Shown: in pieces, positions 8,191 to 18,796 of the stretch | How positions within the stretch are numbered: the stretch's first letter is position 1 | Layout of the letters: each line of letters starts with the position of its first letter | NCBI RefSeq assembly: GCF_900172215.1 | Contig: NZ_FWFP01000002.1 | Span: forward strand, 310,001-374,000 | Direction of reading: 5' to 3' | Origin: Ruegeria meonggei | Lineage (GTDB): Bacteria > Pseudomonadota > Alphaproteobacteria > Rhodobacterales > Rhodobacteraceae | Length of the DNA: 64,000 bases | Notes under the pieces: model-generated | What the model was told of the DNA's origin: nothing | Database searches by the model: none | The model's input: only the letters and a program-made list of their open reading frames with translations | Position numbers and translations under genes: made by a program

Positions 8191-8604
8191 TTACCCCTTT
8201 CGTATGTTGATTGTTTGCACCACGGTTTCCGGGACGGCACGGGTCAGGTCCACGTGCAGCAGACCGTTTTCCATGATCGCCTCACCCACCTCGACACCAT
8301 CAGCCAGCACGAACATGCGCTGAAACTGGCGCGCCGCGATGCCGCGATGCAGAAAGACGCGCCCTTCGCTGTCGTCGCGTTGACGGCCCCGGATCACCAA
8401 TTGGCGATCCTCGATGGTGATCGACAGGTCCTCTTCCGCGAACCCGGCCACAGCCAGGGTGATGCGATAGGAAAAATCCGAGGTCTGTTCGATATTATAG
8501 GGCGGATACCCTTCGTTACCGGCCTTTGCAGACCGTTCCAGAAGGCGTTCCAATTGCTCGAACCCCAAAAGATGCGGGTATGAGCCAAGAGTAAGTTTTG
8601 ACAC
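8191..8604 (-). CDS. Small heat-shock protein, Hsp20/IbpA family
   Basis: A 137-residue chaperone with an alpha-crystallin domain from about residue 34 to 125, the NGLLHVDL (G-x-L) strand at 113-120 and a C-terminal I-x-I anchor (Ile132-Asn-Ile134). It should bind unfolding proteins in the cytoplasm and hand them to the ATP-dependent chaperones. The start is taken as GTG 8604, which has AGGA at a good distance upstream; the longer frame to 8751 has no support. The 164-base divergent gap to the DUF465 gene should hold its promoter, but I could not read a convincing RpoH site. Confidence 0.92.
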   Translation of the reverse strand: MSKLTLGSYPHLLGFEQLERLLERSAKAGNEGYPPYNIEQTSDFSYRITLAVAGFAEEDLSITIEDRQLVIRGRQRDDSEGRVFLHRGIAARQFQRMFVLADGVEVGEAIMENGLLHVDLTRAVPETVVQTINIRKG

Positions 8605-8768
8605 GTATTTTCGTCCTTTATTGCCAAAGCGACGTATTGAGCGGCCCCGTAGCGGCAACCGCGTATGATAGAATATGGGAAGAAACCAGGATGTCCACAA
8701 GGTCTGGCCGGATAAACCCTGACACACTATCTTGTGTGGAAAGCACCACAATAAACACTGAGTCGCCC

Positions 8769-8993
8769 ATGAACGCGCCCACCGATCTTTCGATGAAAAC
8801 AGATGAAGTTTTGCGCGTGGAGCTGGAGGTTTTCCGCCGCCAGCACCGTGACCTGGACGAAGCGATCGAGGCGCTGCAGGCCAAAGGCACGTCTGATCAA
8901 CTGACGATCAAGCGATTGAAAAAGCAGAAACTGAAGCTGAAAGACCTCATTCGGTTGATCGAAGACCGCCTGACCCCCGATATCATCGCCTGA
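8769..8993 (+). CDS. DUF465 (YdcH-like) small helical protein
   Basis: A 74-residue, highly charged, mostly helical protein. Its core, [15 protein letters not shown] then [15 protein letters not shown], matches the DUF465/YdcH pattern of a short antiparallel coiled coil. The function is not established. I chose the ATG at 8769; the frame extends upstream to 8598 but that part has no family likeness. It lies 76 bases before purE on the same strand. Confidence 0.8.
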   Translation: MNAPTDLSMKTDEVLRVELEVFRRQHRDLDEAIEALQAKGTSDQLTIKRLKKQKLKLKDLIRLIEDRLTPDIIA

Positions 8994-9069
8994 AACCTCT
9001 GTACCGCATTGCCACATAACCGGATTTGGCTATAGTGCGCGCTCTTTCGGCAGGCAGGGACACAAGCGA

Positions 9070-9558
9070 ATGAGCGATGTGAAAGTGGGGATCATCATGG
9101 GCAGCCAGTCGGACTGGCCCACGATGAAAGAAGCCGCAGACATTCTGGATGATCTGGGCATCGCGTATGAAAAGCGCATCGTCTCGGCACATCGCACGCC
9201 AGACCGTTTGTGGGATTACGGCAAAACTGCTGTGTCGCGTGGATTACATGTGATTATCGCCGGAGCCGGCGGTGCGGCGCATCTGCCAGGCATGATGGCC
9301 TCAAAAACCCGCGTGCCAGTGATTGGTGTTCCTGTCCAAACGCGGGCGCTGTCCGGCGTAGATTCGCTGTATTCCATTGTTCAGATGCCCAAGGGCTTCC
9401 CAGTGGCAACCATGGCAATCGGCTCGGCGGGCGGCACCAATGCCGGCCTGATGGCGGCCGGTATCCTGGCCTTGCAAGACAGCGCACTGGCCGACCGTCT
9501 GGACGCGTGGCGTCAAGCTTTGTCGGCCTCTATCCCCGAGGAGCCCGTCGATGACTGA
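9070..9558 (+). CDS. purE: N5-carboxyaminoimidazole ribonucleotide mutase
   Basis: A 162-residue class I PurE with GSQSDWPTM (11-19), SAHRTPD (His41) and [11 protein letters not shown] (65-75), the CAIR-binding and catalytic loops. It moves the carboxyl group of N5-CAIR to carbon 4 in de novo purine synthesis. The reading frame ends 8 bases inside purK, so the two are translationally coupled, as in many proteobacteria. It starts at ATG 9070. Confidence 0.97.
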   Translation: MSDVKVGIIMGSQSDWPTMKEAADILDDLGIAYEKRIVSAHRTPDRLWDYGKTAVSRGLHVIIAGAGGAAHLPGMMASKTRVPVIGVPVQTRALSGVDSLYSIVQMPKGFPVATMAIGSAGGTNAGLMAAGILALQDSALADRLDAWRQALSASIPEEPVDD

Positions 9559-10618
9559 GACCCTGCAGCCCGGCGCTAAGATCGGAATTCTGGGCGGTGG
9601 TCAACTTGGCCGGATGCTGTCGGTCGCGGCCTCTCGTCTTGGGTTCGTGTCGCACATCTATGAACCCGGGATGAACCCACCTGCCGGGCAGGTCGCTGAC
9701 CGAGTGACCACAGCGGCTTATGACGATGCCGAAGCCCTGCGCGCCTTTGCAGAGTCGGTTGATGTCATTACCTATGAGTTCGAAAACATCCCAACCGAAG
9801 CCCTGGACCTGCTCGAGGCACATCGCCCTATCCGTCCGGGTCGCGAGGCGCAGCGTGTCAGTCAGGATCGCCTGACCGAGAAGGCTTTTCTGCAAGGTCT
9901 GGGGCTGCAAACCGCACCCTTCGCCGATATCACCGATCTGAACAGCCTGAACGCAGCAATCGACCAGATCGGCACGCCCGCCATTCTGAAAACCCGCCGC
10001 TTTGGCTATGACGGCAAGGGTCAGGCCCGGCTGCATGCGCCTGAGGATGCCGGGGCCGCGCTGGCCGATATGGCCGGTGCGCCTGCGATCCTCGAAGGGT
10101 TTGTGGAATTCAGCCATGAGGTCTCGATCATCGCAGCGCGCGGGCTGGATGGGCAGGTGGCCTGTTTCGACCCTGGTGAGAACGTGCACCGCGACGGTAT
10201 CCTGCACACCACAACGGTCCCTGCCCGTCTGCGTCCAGCGCAACGTACAGATGCGGTTCTACTGGCCGCCAATATCCTGAATGCGCTGGACTATGTTGGC
10301 GTTATGGGGGTTGAACTGTTCGTGACTCCGCAGGGCCTGATCGTAAATGAGATCGCGCCCCGGGTGCATAACTCGGGCCACTGGACACAAAATGGTTGCG
10401 CAGTGGATCAGTTCGAACAACATATCCGCGCCGTTGCGGGGTGGCCGTTGGGCGACGGCCAGCGTCATTCGGATGTGGTGATGGAGAACCTGATCGGTGG
10501 CGATATGGACCGTGTACCGGATCTGGCGCGGGACCGCGACGTGGCACTCCATCTTTATGGCAAGGCCGAGGTTAAACCCGGCCGCAAGATGGGTCATTTC
10601 AACCGCATCGCGCGGTAA
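9551..10618 (+). CDS. purK: N5-carboxyaminoimidazole ribonucleotide synthase
   Basis: A 355-residue ATP-grasp enzyme with an N-terminal dinucleotide-type loop [12 protein letters not shown] (12-23), a central ATP-grasp core ([14 protein letters not shown]) and the late motif [14 protein letters not shown]. It carboxylates AIR with bicarbonate and ATP, supplying PurE. It overlaps purE by 8 bases. It converges on phnM with a single base between the stops and no visible terminator. Confidence 0.97.
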   Translation: MTETLQPGAKIGILGGGQLGRMLSVAASRLGFVSHIYEPGMNPPAGQVADRVTTAAYDDAEALRAFAESVDVITYEFENIPTEALDLLEAHRPIRPGREAQRVSQDRLTEKAFLQGLGLQTAPFADITDLNSLNAAIDQIGTPAILKTRRFGYDGKGQARLHAPEDAGAALADMAGAPAILEGFVEFSHEVSIIAARGLDGQVACFDPGENVHRDGILHTTTVPARLRPAQRTDAVLLAANILNALDYVGVMGVELFVTPQGLIVNEIAPRVHNSGHWTQNGCAVDQFEQHIRAVAGWPLGDGQRHSDVVMENLIGGDMDRVPDLARDRDVALHLYGKAEVKPGRKMGHFNRIAR

Positions 10619-10619
10619 A

Positions 10620-11768
10620 TCAGCCGACGAACCGCGCCGCAATATCTCCGGCCATGTAACTGACCCGCCCGCCTGCCAGCGTGGCGGCGACGCGGTGGGT
10701 TTGCCCGTCCAGAATGACCATATCGGCACGTTTTCCTGCGCTCAGCGTGCCCCTGTCCTGCAACCCAAGAACCCGCGCTGGCCCCGAAGACACCAGCGCC
10801 CAAGCGCCGGCCAAATCAACCAACCCGGATTTGGCTAACATCAGCGCTGCGCGACGTGGGCTGGGATAGTGGTAATCCGAAGCCAGCGCATCACACAGCC
10901 CAAGCGTGATCAGATCCAATGCGCTGGCATTGCCTTTATGCGATCCCCCACGCACCACATTGGGTGAGCCTAGAATGATGTGATCCCCGGCTGCCCGGGC
11001 GGCTTCGGCCGCTTCAAGCGTTTCCGGAAATTCTGAGATTTTCGCACCCCGAGCGCGCCACTCGGCACGGGTTTGGGCTGTGGCGTCATCATGGCTGCCC
11101 ATGCGTACGCCCTGCCGGTCAAGAACCGCACATAACGCGTCCAAAGCCGCTGGCACCTCGTCCCGGCGCGCGTGCATGGACATCAGCACCTCAAAGTGCC
11201 GGTCCGGATTGCGCCCAGCCTTCAGCGCTTGCCCGGTCAGGCGTTGCGGTTTGCGCCCTTCGGACAAACGGTCATGCGGCAAGTGGTCGTTGAACACCAC
11301 ATACCGCACCTGCCAATCCGCAATCCGGTCCGCGAGGTCGTCATAGTTATCCAGCATATGCGTCTCAAAGCGCAGCTGCGGCATCAGATCGGTGACGACG
11401 CGATCCTTGACCGAGGCGATGGCATCAAACACCTGCGCCGCGAACTCAGGGCCACGCACGCCGCCTTCCCAACTGTGGAACTGCGCCAATACGCCTGTGG
11501 TGATGCCGTTGGCGGCCAGTTCGGCCTCGACCGAGAGGATGCCCTCCCCCATCTGCTTCATTGCCCCGCGACGGGGCGCGATATGGCGTTCGAACCCATC
11601 CCCGTGCATGTCGATAATACCCGGCAAAACGAGATAGCCGGATAGATCGATCCTTTTCCCCGTGCGGTCGGGTTGGATGACACCATCAGCCAGCGACAGG
11701 TCAGTAAATGCCAGCCCCCGGTCCAACAACACCTCTGCCCCAGAAAGGGTCAGGTTCAAGGCATTCAT
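10620..11768 (-). CDS. phnM: Amidohydrolase of the PhnM type
   Basis: A 382-residue amidohydrolase with the PhnM signature [14 protein letters not shown] and a later [11 protein letters not shown] segment. PhnM removes pyrophosphate from ribose 1-methylphosphonate 5-triphosphate in the C-P lyase pathway. No other phn gene is in the window, so it may serve an unlinked C-P lyase cluster or have another substrate. I chose the ATG at 11768, whose A-T-G-A overlaps the stop of the lipase gene; the longer frame to 11813 lies inside the lipase. Confidence 0.85.
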   Translation of the reverse strand: MNALNLTLSGAEVLLDRGLAFTDLSLADGVIQPDRTGKRIDLSGYLVLPGIIDMHGDGFERHIAPRRGAMKQMGEGILSVEAELAANGITTGVLAQFHSWEGGVRGPEFAAQVFDAIASVKDRVVTDLMPQLRFETHMLDNYDDLADRIADWQVRYVVFNDHLPHDRLSEGRKPQRLTGQALKAGRNPDRHFEVLMSMHARRDEVPAALDALCAVLDRQGVRMGSHDDATAQTRAEWRARGAKISEFPETLEAAEAARAAGDHIILGSPNVVRGGSHKGNASALDLITLGLCDALASDYHYPSPRRAALMLAKSGLVDLAGAWALVSSGPARVLGLQDRGTLSAGKRADMVILDGQTHRVAATLAGGRVSYMAGDIAARFVG

Positions 11769-12538
11769 TGCGTTGGCTCCGACGCAGGTTCCGAGCAATC
11801 CAGACCGATGCATATTTCATCGATGATATCCGATACCCCGTCCAGCCACGTTATTTGCGGGTCAAACTGGCCGAACTCGATAAAGTGCAACGCCTGCGCC
11901 ATGACGCGCGGGTTGTTCATCATAAAAGTATGCGTCACCGGTAGGACAATGTGGTCTTTCATCCCTTCGACCCGGGTGGTCGTGATCGACACCTTGCCGT
12001 CATCGCGCCCATCAATCAGTGACGAGAACAGCGGGTTCAACGAGTTCTCACCCGCAATCACCCCAAGCTCGAACTCCACAGGGGGCAGTTTCCGGGGGAT
12101 CCCTTCGGGACCCGTACCAAGTTCTAGTCCGGCCGGACCGTTGAGCATACCAAACACTTCCCACGCACCCAGCTCATCAACAAGCTGGCTGCCCTGGTTG
12201 GGTGGGCCCAGCATCACCACACGTCCCAGATTCTCCGGGTCATGATCCTGCAACCAATAGCGCAACAGAATGCCACCCATGGAATGCGCCACGACATTGG
12301 CTTTGTCTTCACCACAGGCCGCAATCGCATCCGGCACGGTCTGGATTGCAAGCTCGGCGATTGGCAGGTCGGTCGAAGGGTAACCCGGGCGCACAACAGT
12401 GTATCCATGCGCCTTGAACAGCTGCTCCATCACCGTAAACGACGCCTCGGTTCGGGCGAGCCCGTGCAAAAGCACAACGCATTTGGCACTGGCCATGGCC
12501 GGGGCGAATAGCAGAAAAAGGGCAAGCAGATATCTCAT
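11765..12538 (-). CDS. Secreted alpha/beta-hydrolase (triacylglycerol lipase-like)
   Basis: A 257-residue protein with a signal peptide ([18 protein letters not shown], cut near residue 18), the oxyanion-side motif [10 protein letters not shown] and the nucleophile elbow AHSMGG (Ser86). A GPPNQGS segment is typical of lipases and esterases of this type. It should act in the periplasm or outside. It starts at ATG 12538 and overlaps phnM by four bases downstream. The substrate cannot be read from the sequence. Confidence 0.85.
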   Translation of the reverse strand: MRYLLALFLLFAPAMASAKCVVLLHGLARTEASFTVMEQLFKAHGYTVVRPGYPSTDLPIAELAIQTVPDAIAACGEDKANVVAHSMGGILLRYWLQDHDPENLGRVVMLGPPNQGSQLVDELGAWEVFGMLNGPAGLELGTGPEGIPRKLPPVEFELGVIAGENSLNPLFSSLIDGRDDGKVSITTTRVEGMKDHIVLPVTHTFMMNNPRVMAQALHFIEFGQFDPQITWLDGVSDIIDEICIGLDCSEPASEPTQ

Positions 12539-12568
12539 AACCGCCAGATAAAGCCTAAGCGGATTGTA

Positions 12569-13456
12569 TTAAACCCCCAGCCGCGGTTTCAAGCGCAGGA
12601 CGGCCAATGCGATCCCGCCCAGAACCAGCGCGGCACCAAGCATCAGGCGCAAACTGGCAACCTCACCCAGAAAAACAACGCCGCCTACGATAGCGATGAT
12701 CGGAACGCTTAGCTGCACGACCGCAGCAGTTGTTGCGGCCAATTGCGGCAAAACACGGTACCACAGGGCATAGCCCAGGCCTGACGTAACCCCTCCGGCC
12801 AATGCGGCCAGCAGGTATCCAGAGGCGGTCATGTGCCAGTCGCCCCCGGTTGTCAGCAAGGCTAATGCCGTTACGGGCAGTGCCACAACAAAGTTGGCTG
12901 CTGTTCCGGCCAGGGCGTCGGGCTCGGACCGTCCAACCAGCGAGTAGATCGCCCAGCCTATCCCCGCAACACCCATCAGGGCCGCTCCTACGGGGTCGAC
13001 CTGCACTGCGTCGGTTGGCCATAACACATAGGACAGACCGGTTACCGCAATCACCGCTCCGGCGACCTGCCGCCCGGACGGAGCATTGCCTGTGATCGAG
13101 GTCACCGCGAACATGGTGATCTGTACCACGCCGAACAGGATAAGCGCGCCAAGCCCTGCATCCAGTGTCAGATAGGCGATGGAAAAACCGATCATATACA
13201 GCGACAACGAACCGGCCCCGGCGACCCTGCGCCGGTTCAGCAAGGGCAGATGACCGGCCCGTAGATAGACTAAACAGGTCAGCACCACGACGCCTGACAG
13301 CACTCGTACAACCGCAAAGCCGGCAGGGTCGCTTGCGCCGCTGTCGATGGCCAGACGGTTCAGGATCGAATTCGCCGCAAACGCGCACATGGTCAGGGCG
13401 GTCAGAAGAAACAGTCTCATGTCAACGCCATAGCGGGTTTGCAGAGGCTTGGACAC
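12569..13456 (-). CDS. DMT/EamA-family permease
   Basis: A ~295-residue membrane protein with about ten hydrophobic segments in two EamA repeats; it opens with FLLTALTMCAFAANSILNRLA, typical of drug/metabolite transporters. The substrate is unknown; members export amino acids, metabolites or drugs. Two starts are possible: GTG 13456, which has AGGAAA six bases upstream, and ATG 13420, which gives a shorter N-terminus closer to that of relatives but has a weak site. It lies just beyond the groEL terminator on the same strand. Confidence 0.85.
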   Translation of the reverse strand: MSKPLQTRYGVDMRLFLLTALTMCAFAANSILNRLAIDSGASDPAGFAVVRVLSGVVVLTCLVYLRAGHLPLLNRRRVAGAGSLSLYMIGFSIAYLTLDAGLGALILFGVVQITMFAVTSITGNAPSGRQVAGAVIAVTGLSYVLWPTDAVQVDPVGAALMGVAGIGWAIYSLVGRSEPDALAGTAANFVVALPVTALALLTTGGDWHMTASGYLLAALAGGVTSGLGYALWYRVLPQLAATTAAVVQLSVPIIAIVGGVVFLGEVASLRLMLGAALVLGGIALAVLRLKPRLGV

Positions 13457-13486
13457 TCACTTTCCTGCTCGACCGCCCCGCAAACG

Positions 13487-13516
13487 AAAACGGGGCCGCC
13501 CGTAGGCGACCCCGTT
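13487..13516 (-). terminator. Probable intrinsic terminator after groEL
   Basis: The arms AACGGGGCCGCC (13489-13500) and GGCGACCCCGTT (13505-13516) pair with one mismatch around a 4-base loop. On the minus strand the stem is followed by a T-rich run (TTTTCGTTT). It lies about 90 bases beyond the groEL stop and just before the DMT permease start. Confidence 0.7.
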
Positions 13517-13608
13517 CCTAAGCATTATGGCGTCCCCTTCGGCAGACTGGTCACAAGACCAGGTGCCTATCGGGGTCGTCAGAATTCGCCAGGGCGAATT
13601 CGACGATC

Positions 13609-15288
<1,680 letters not shown>

Positions 15289-15308
15289 TCAGAGAAAGCG
15301 CGCAGGCC

Positions 15309-15596
15309 TTACTCGATGATCCCCATGATGTCGCTTTCTTTCATCATCAGCAACTCTTCGCCGTCGACGTTGACCTCAGTGCCCGACCATTTGCCGAACA
15401 GGATCTTGTCGCCAGCTTTTACAGCCATTGCGATCAACTCGCCGCTGTCCTTGCGGGCGCCTTCGCCGATCGCAACGACTTCGCCTTCGCTGGGCTTTTC
15501 TTTTGCACTGTCAGGAATGATCAGACCACCAGCGGTTTTTTCATCGCTTTCGGTACGGCGAACCAACACGCGGTCATGAAGCGGTTTCAATGCCAT
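15309..15596 (-). CDS. groES: 10-kDa co-chaperonin GroES
   Basis: A 95-residue co-chaperonin with [14 protein letters not shown] at the start, a mobile loop around [16 protein letters not shown] and the YxG-roof region, which is of normal length. It caps the GroEL ring. It is the first gene of the groESL operon; a SAM-independent sigma-70-like promoter and a CIRCE operator lie 59 to 121 bases upstream of its start. Confidence 0.99.
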   Translation of the reverse strand: MALKPLHDRVLVRRTESDEKTAGGLIIPDSAKEKPSEGEVVAIGEGARKDSGELIAMAVKAGDKILFGKWSGTEVNVDGEELLMMKESDIMGIIE

Positions 15597-15654
15597 CTTT
15601 GCAGCTCCTTGGGCTCAAAGTTTATTTATCCTCCCCTCGTCGACTGACGAGGCG

Positions 15655-15681
15655 TTAGCACTCGAAGTGTGTGAGTGACAA
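15655..15681 (-). promoter_or_regulatory. CIRCE operator (HrcA site) of groESL
   Basis: The plus strand reads TTAGCACTC, nine bases, then GAGTGACAA, against the CIRCE consensus TTAGCACTC-N9-GAGTGCTAA. The left arm is perfect and the right arm differs at two positions. It sits just downstream of the predicted -10 box, between the promoter and groES, the normal position for repression by HrcA. Confidence 0.92.
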
Positions 15682-15688
15682 CGACGCA

Positions 15689-15717
15689 TAGCTAGGGAGT
15701 CGAATCCCCCGAGTCAA
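15689..15717 (-). promoter_or_regulatory. Sigma-70-type promoter of groESL
   Basis: On the minus strand a -35 box TTGACT (15717-15712) and a -10 box TAGCTA (15694-15689) are separated by exactly 17 bases. The CIRCE element begins eight bases after the -10 box, overlapping the expected transcription start. Three GANTC sites lie between 15697 and 15715, in the spacer and -35 box. Confidence 0.75.
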
Positions 15718-15748
15718 CAAGTTGCAATGGATTTTTTCGCAATACGCT

Positions 15749-16423
15749 TCAGTCGGGCTGATCCCAGCTGTAAGCCCAGTGTTTCAGCCCGTCCTGCCCC
15801 GCCGTCGTCAGGCCATACACACCCTTTTCCACCTTGTCGAACCAGCCATAGTGATTGTCCCGCATCAGGCGCGTTGCCTCGGGCACTCCGGTGGCTTTGG
15901 CCACAACCGAGCCCTTGGTGGCGCCGCATTCGGCCAGATGTGCCGCACATTTCAACGCGTCCTGGCGGTAGGCCGTGACAATGCCGTGCCGGGTGGCGCC
16001 ACCGGAATTGGGGTCACCCTCTAACCGATCGAATTCACGCAATAGCCGCGCAGCATTGGCTTTATTCTTGCGCGGCGCATAGGGACCGGGATCACATTGC
16101 ACCTCAACAGTTCCATCTGCGCGTACGGTGATCAGCCCAAGGCCTAACCTGCGGCACAGCGCCAGGTTATCCTTCAACGCCCGCCGGGCGGTGCGCCCTT
16201 TGGGTTTGCAGACACCGATATACACCTGATCTGTTACCTTCAGCCGCGTAATGGCCTGATGAAACAGCGCCAGTGAGAACCTGAGTTTCAGCTCAACGAC
16301 CACCGGGTCGCTGCCCGCGCGTACGGCCACCACATCGGCTGCGCCGACCTCGCCTTTGACGGTATAGCCTTGACGCTCTAACAGCGCCTTGATCGGGGGA
16401 TAAAGATCCTGCTCGCGGTCCAT
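15749..16423 (-). CDS. DUF2161 family protein, PD-(D/E)xK nuclease-like
   Basis: A 224-residue protein with the DUF2161 layout. The N-terminal half has AADVVAVRAGSDPVVVELKLRFS, which looks like a PD-(D/E)xK nuclease core (Asp30, then Glu-x-Lys). The C-terminal half is a winged-helix-like region with TKGSVVAKATGVPEA and YGWFDKVEKGVYGLT. The family is annotated as a putative phosphodiesterase with no known biological role. It starts at ATG 16423 and stands alone on the minus strand, divergent from the TraB gene. Confidence 0.8.
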   Translation of the reverse strand: MDREQDLYPPIKALLERQGYTVKGEVGAADVVAVRAGSDPVVVELKLRFSLALFHQAITRLKVTDQVYIGVCKPKGRTARRALKDNLALCRRLGLGLITVRADGTVEVQCDPGPYAPRKNKANAARLLREFDRLEGDPNSGGATRHGIVTAYRQDALKCAAHLAECGATKGSVVAKATGVPEATRLMRDNHYGWFDKVEKGVYGLTTAGQDGLKHWAYSWDQPD

Positions 16424-16550
16424 AAGCTCATGCTATGCAAATTGGTGCGGAATTCCAGACACAGATGTGCACCTCGCTGATCCGACCTTGTGGAAAGGCC
16501 GTCATTGCTTATGCATGGTCGCACCTCATATTTGAACCGAACCGTCCGGG

Positions 16551-17540
16551 ATGATGTCAATGCGTTTCCTTCTCTCCCTTGCCTTATTGGTCCTTCCCTT
16601 CGTAGCCCACGCGGCCTGTGAAGGCCGAGATCTCAGGCCCCGCCTGACGGCGCAGGAACAGGGTGAGCTTCAGCAGGCGTTGAAAGATTTTCCCTTCCCG
16701 GAAGGCAACCACTGGATTGCCCGCAAGGACAAAACGGTTCTGCATTTGATTGGAACACTGCATATCAACGATCCGCGTATGGATGCGGTGGTGGAACGCC
16801 TGAAGCCAACACTCAGCCAGGCCGACGCGTTCTATTTCGAGGTTACACAAGACGCGATGGCAACCTTCGAGCGAAATCTAGCCCACGACCCGAGCCCGGT
16901 CATAATTACCTCTGGTCCCACTCTGATTGAACTGATGTCCGAAGAGGATTGGGCCGCCCTGTCCGCCGGTCTGGCTGAACGCGGCATCCCCAGCTGGATG
17001 GGTGCCAAGATGCGCCCTTGGTTCCTAAGCATGATGTTAAGCGTCCCGCCCTGCATATCCGAGGACCCAGACGCCAAATACGGAATGGACGCCCGCCTGA
17101 CCGATCTGGCCACCGAAAATGGCATCTCCCAGCACTCGCTGGAACGGATTGACGACCTGATGGCGATTTTCGACAGCCACCCTATTGAGGAACAGGTGCA
17201 GTCACTGGTCCGGATGGCCGGTGCGTTAGAGGCCAGTGAAGACCAGTTGGCGACGATGGCAGATGCCTATCTCGAAGAGAAGCACGGCCAGATCCTGCAA
17301 CTGGCACGGCTTCAGGGCCTCGATGCGTCGGGGTTGGACCCCCAGGTTTTTGAGGAAGAATGGAACGGGTTCGAACAGAAGTTACTGATCGACCGCAATA
17401 ACGACTGGATGGATCACATTCTGGACATCCAGGATCAGGTGGCCGTGATTGCCATTGGCGCAGGGCACCTGGGCGATGACCACGGGCTTTTGAACCAATT
17501 GCATCAGGCGGGGTATACACTGACCCGCGCGCCCTTCTGA
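16551..17540 (+). CDS. TraB/GumN family protein, secreted
   Basis: A 329-residue protein with a signal peptide ending near AHAAC, suggesting either a Sec substrate or a lipoprotein-like cleavage before a Cys. The TraB/GumN motifs are HLIGTLHINDPR near residue 68 and IGAGHLGDDHGLL near residue 305. Relatives (Tiki-like proteases) are putative metal-dependent proteases of the envelope. Three ATGs occur in the first four codons; I used the first at 16551, but 16560 is equally possible. Confidence 0.85.
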   Translation: MMSMRFLLSLALLVLPFVAHAACEGRDLRPRLTAQEQGELQQALKDFPFPEGNHWIARKDKTVLHLIGTLHINDPRMDAVVERLKPTLSQADAFYFEVTQDAMATFERNLAHDPSPVIITSGPTLIELMSEEDWAALSAGLAERGIPSWMGAKMRPWFLSMMLSVPPCISEDPDAKYGMDARLTDLATENGISQHSLERIDDLMAIFDSHPIEEQVQSLVRMAGALEASEDQLATMADAYLEEKHGQILQLARLQGLDASGLDPQVFEEEWNGFEQKLLIDRNNDWMDHILDIQDQVAVIAIGAGHLGDDHGLLNQLHQAGYTLTRAPF

Positions 17541-17650
17541 TTAGACCCGGTGAAATTCAGACTATCCGTCGCAGCGAGAACTCTGCCGGGTGACAACCCA
17601 TGCAGACCACCCTATAAGGCGCGCAAATTCACAATCCGCTGGACGCTGAC

Positions 17651-18571
17651 ATGACAACTCTTGTATTTGGCCATAAATCCCCCGACACAGATTCCACTGG
17701 ATCGCCCATCCTGTGGTCCTGGTACCTGAACGAAGTCAAAGGCGAACAGGCCGAGCCCGTATTGCTGGGCGAGCCCAACACCGAAGCTGCCTTCATGCTG
17801 CAACGCTGGGAGCTACCCAAACCGCGCATCATCGAGGACGTGGCCGCAGACGCGCCGGTTGTCATCGTTGACACCAATAACCCTGCCGAACTGCCCGCCA
17901 GCGTCAACAGCGCCGACATCCGCGCCATCATTGACCACCACAAGCTGGTCGGCGGTCTGGAAACCAAAGGTCCGATCGACATCACTGTGCGTCCGCTGGC
18001 CTGCACCGCAACCATCATGGTCGACCTGATGGGCGACGATGCCGCTAAGATGCCCGAATCCGTTAAAGGCGCGGCCCTAACCTGCATCCTGTCGGATACG
18101 CTGGAGTTCCGCTCGCCAACCACTACCGCACATGACCGCGAAGTGGCCGAGAAACTGGCGGCAGAGCTGGGCCTCGACGTCTCGGCTTATGCGGCTGACA
18201 TGTTCGCGGCGAAATCCGACGTGTCGTCCTTTTCAGATGCTGAACTGATCCGCATGGATAGCAAAGAGTATGAGGTCGATGACACCAAGTTCCGCGTCTC
18301 GGTTCTGGAAACCACTGCGCCGAGCGTTGTGCTGGACCGCAAAGCCAGCATCGCGGCGTCGATGGCAGACGTGGCCGAGGAGGACGGCGTCGATGAGGTT
18401 CTGCTGTTCGTTGTCGATATCCTGAACGAAGAGGCGACTCTGCTGGTGCCCAACGATCTGGTCAAAAGCGTTGCGGAAAAGAGCTTTGGCGCCTCGGTTG
18501 ATGGTGACTCCGTGGTTCTCCCCGGAATCATGAGCCGGAAAAAGCAGATCATTCCAAATCTGAAAGTCTGA
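17651..18571 (+). CDS. ppaC: Manganese-dependent inorganic pyrophosphatase
   Basis: A 306-residue class II (DHH-family) pyrophosphatase. It has GHKSPDTDS with His8, Asp12 and Asp14, the VDTNNP loop, the IIDHHKL motif and the C-terminal substrate-binding tail SRKKQIIP. It hydrolyses pyrophosphate to two phosphates in the cytoplasm, pulling biosynthetic reactions forward. It starts at ATG 17651 and is followed by a hairpin-rich repeat. Confidence 0.96.
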   Translation: MTTLVFGHKSPDTDSTGSPILWSWYLNEVKGEQAEPVLLGEPNTEAAFMLQRWELPKPRIIEDVAADAPVVIVDTNNPAELPASVNSADIRAIIDHHKLVGGLETKGPIDITVRPLACTATIMVDLMGDDAAKMPESVKGAALTCILSDTLEFRSPTTTAHDREVAEKLAAELGLDVSAYAADMFAAKSDVSSFSDAELIRMDSKEYEVDDTKFRVSVLETTAPSVVLDRKASIAASMADVAEEDGVDEVLLFVVDILNEEATLLVPNDLVKSVAEKSFGASVDGDSVVLPGIMSRKKQIIPNLKV

Positions 18572-18608
18572 CCTGCGTAGGTACGGTGTCCGCGACTGAC
18601 ACCATGTA

Positions 18609-18726
18609 GCGAGGCTCTGCCTCGCGCTCCGGGATATTTTTAGCCAGATGAATGAAGAATCCCCTGCTTCATCTGGCCAAAAATATTCTGGGGAGACGCC
18701 TGCAGGGCGGCGGGGGCGAAGCCCCC
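18609..18726. repeat. Composite hairpin-rich intergenic repeat
   Basis: Three inverted repeats lie in a row between ppaC and the HAD gene. The first is GCGAGGC-TCT-GCCTCGC (18609-18625, perfect). The second has long arms at 18634-18652 and 18668-18686 built on ATATTTTT-x-GCCAGATGAA. The third is GGGGGC-GAA-GCCCCC (18712-18726). The second resembles dispersed intergenic elements I associate with roseobacter genomes, and a partial copy of its right arm lies at 46078-46106. It may end the ppaC transcript. Confidence 0.7.
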
Positions 18727-18796
18727 TACTGGTCAAACCAGCGATCCTCTGCCATAGGCAATGTCGGTACTGCCGACGCGGCAACAGGGGCTTTTC

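Noticed and set aside
15695..15706. tRNA T-arm-like stretch (GTCGAATCCCC) in the groESL promoter
   Set aside because: The T-loop lacks the first T and no acceptor, D or anticodon arm is nearby; it is not a tRNA or a clear attachment site.
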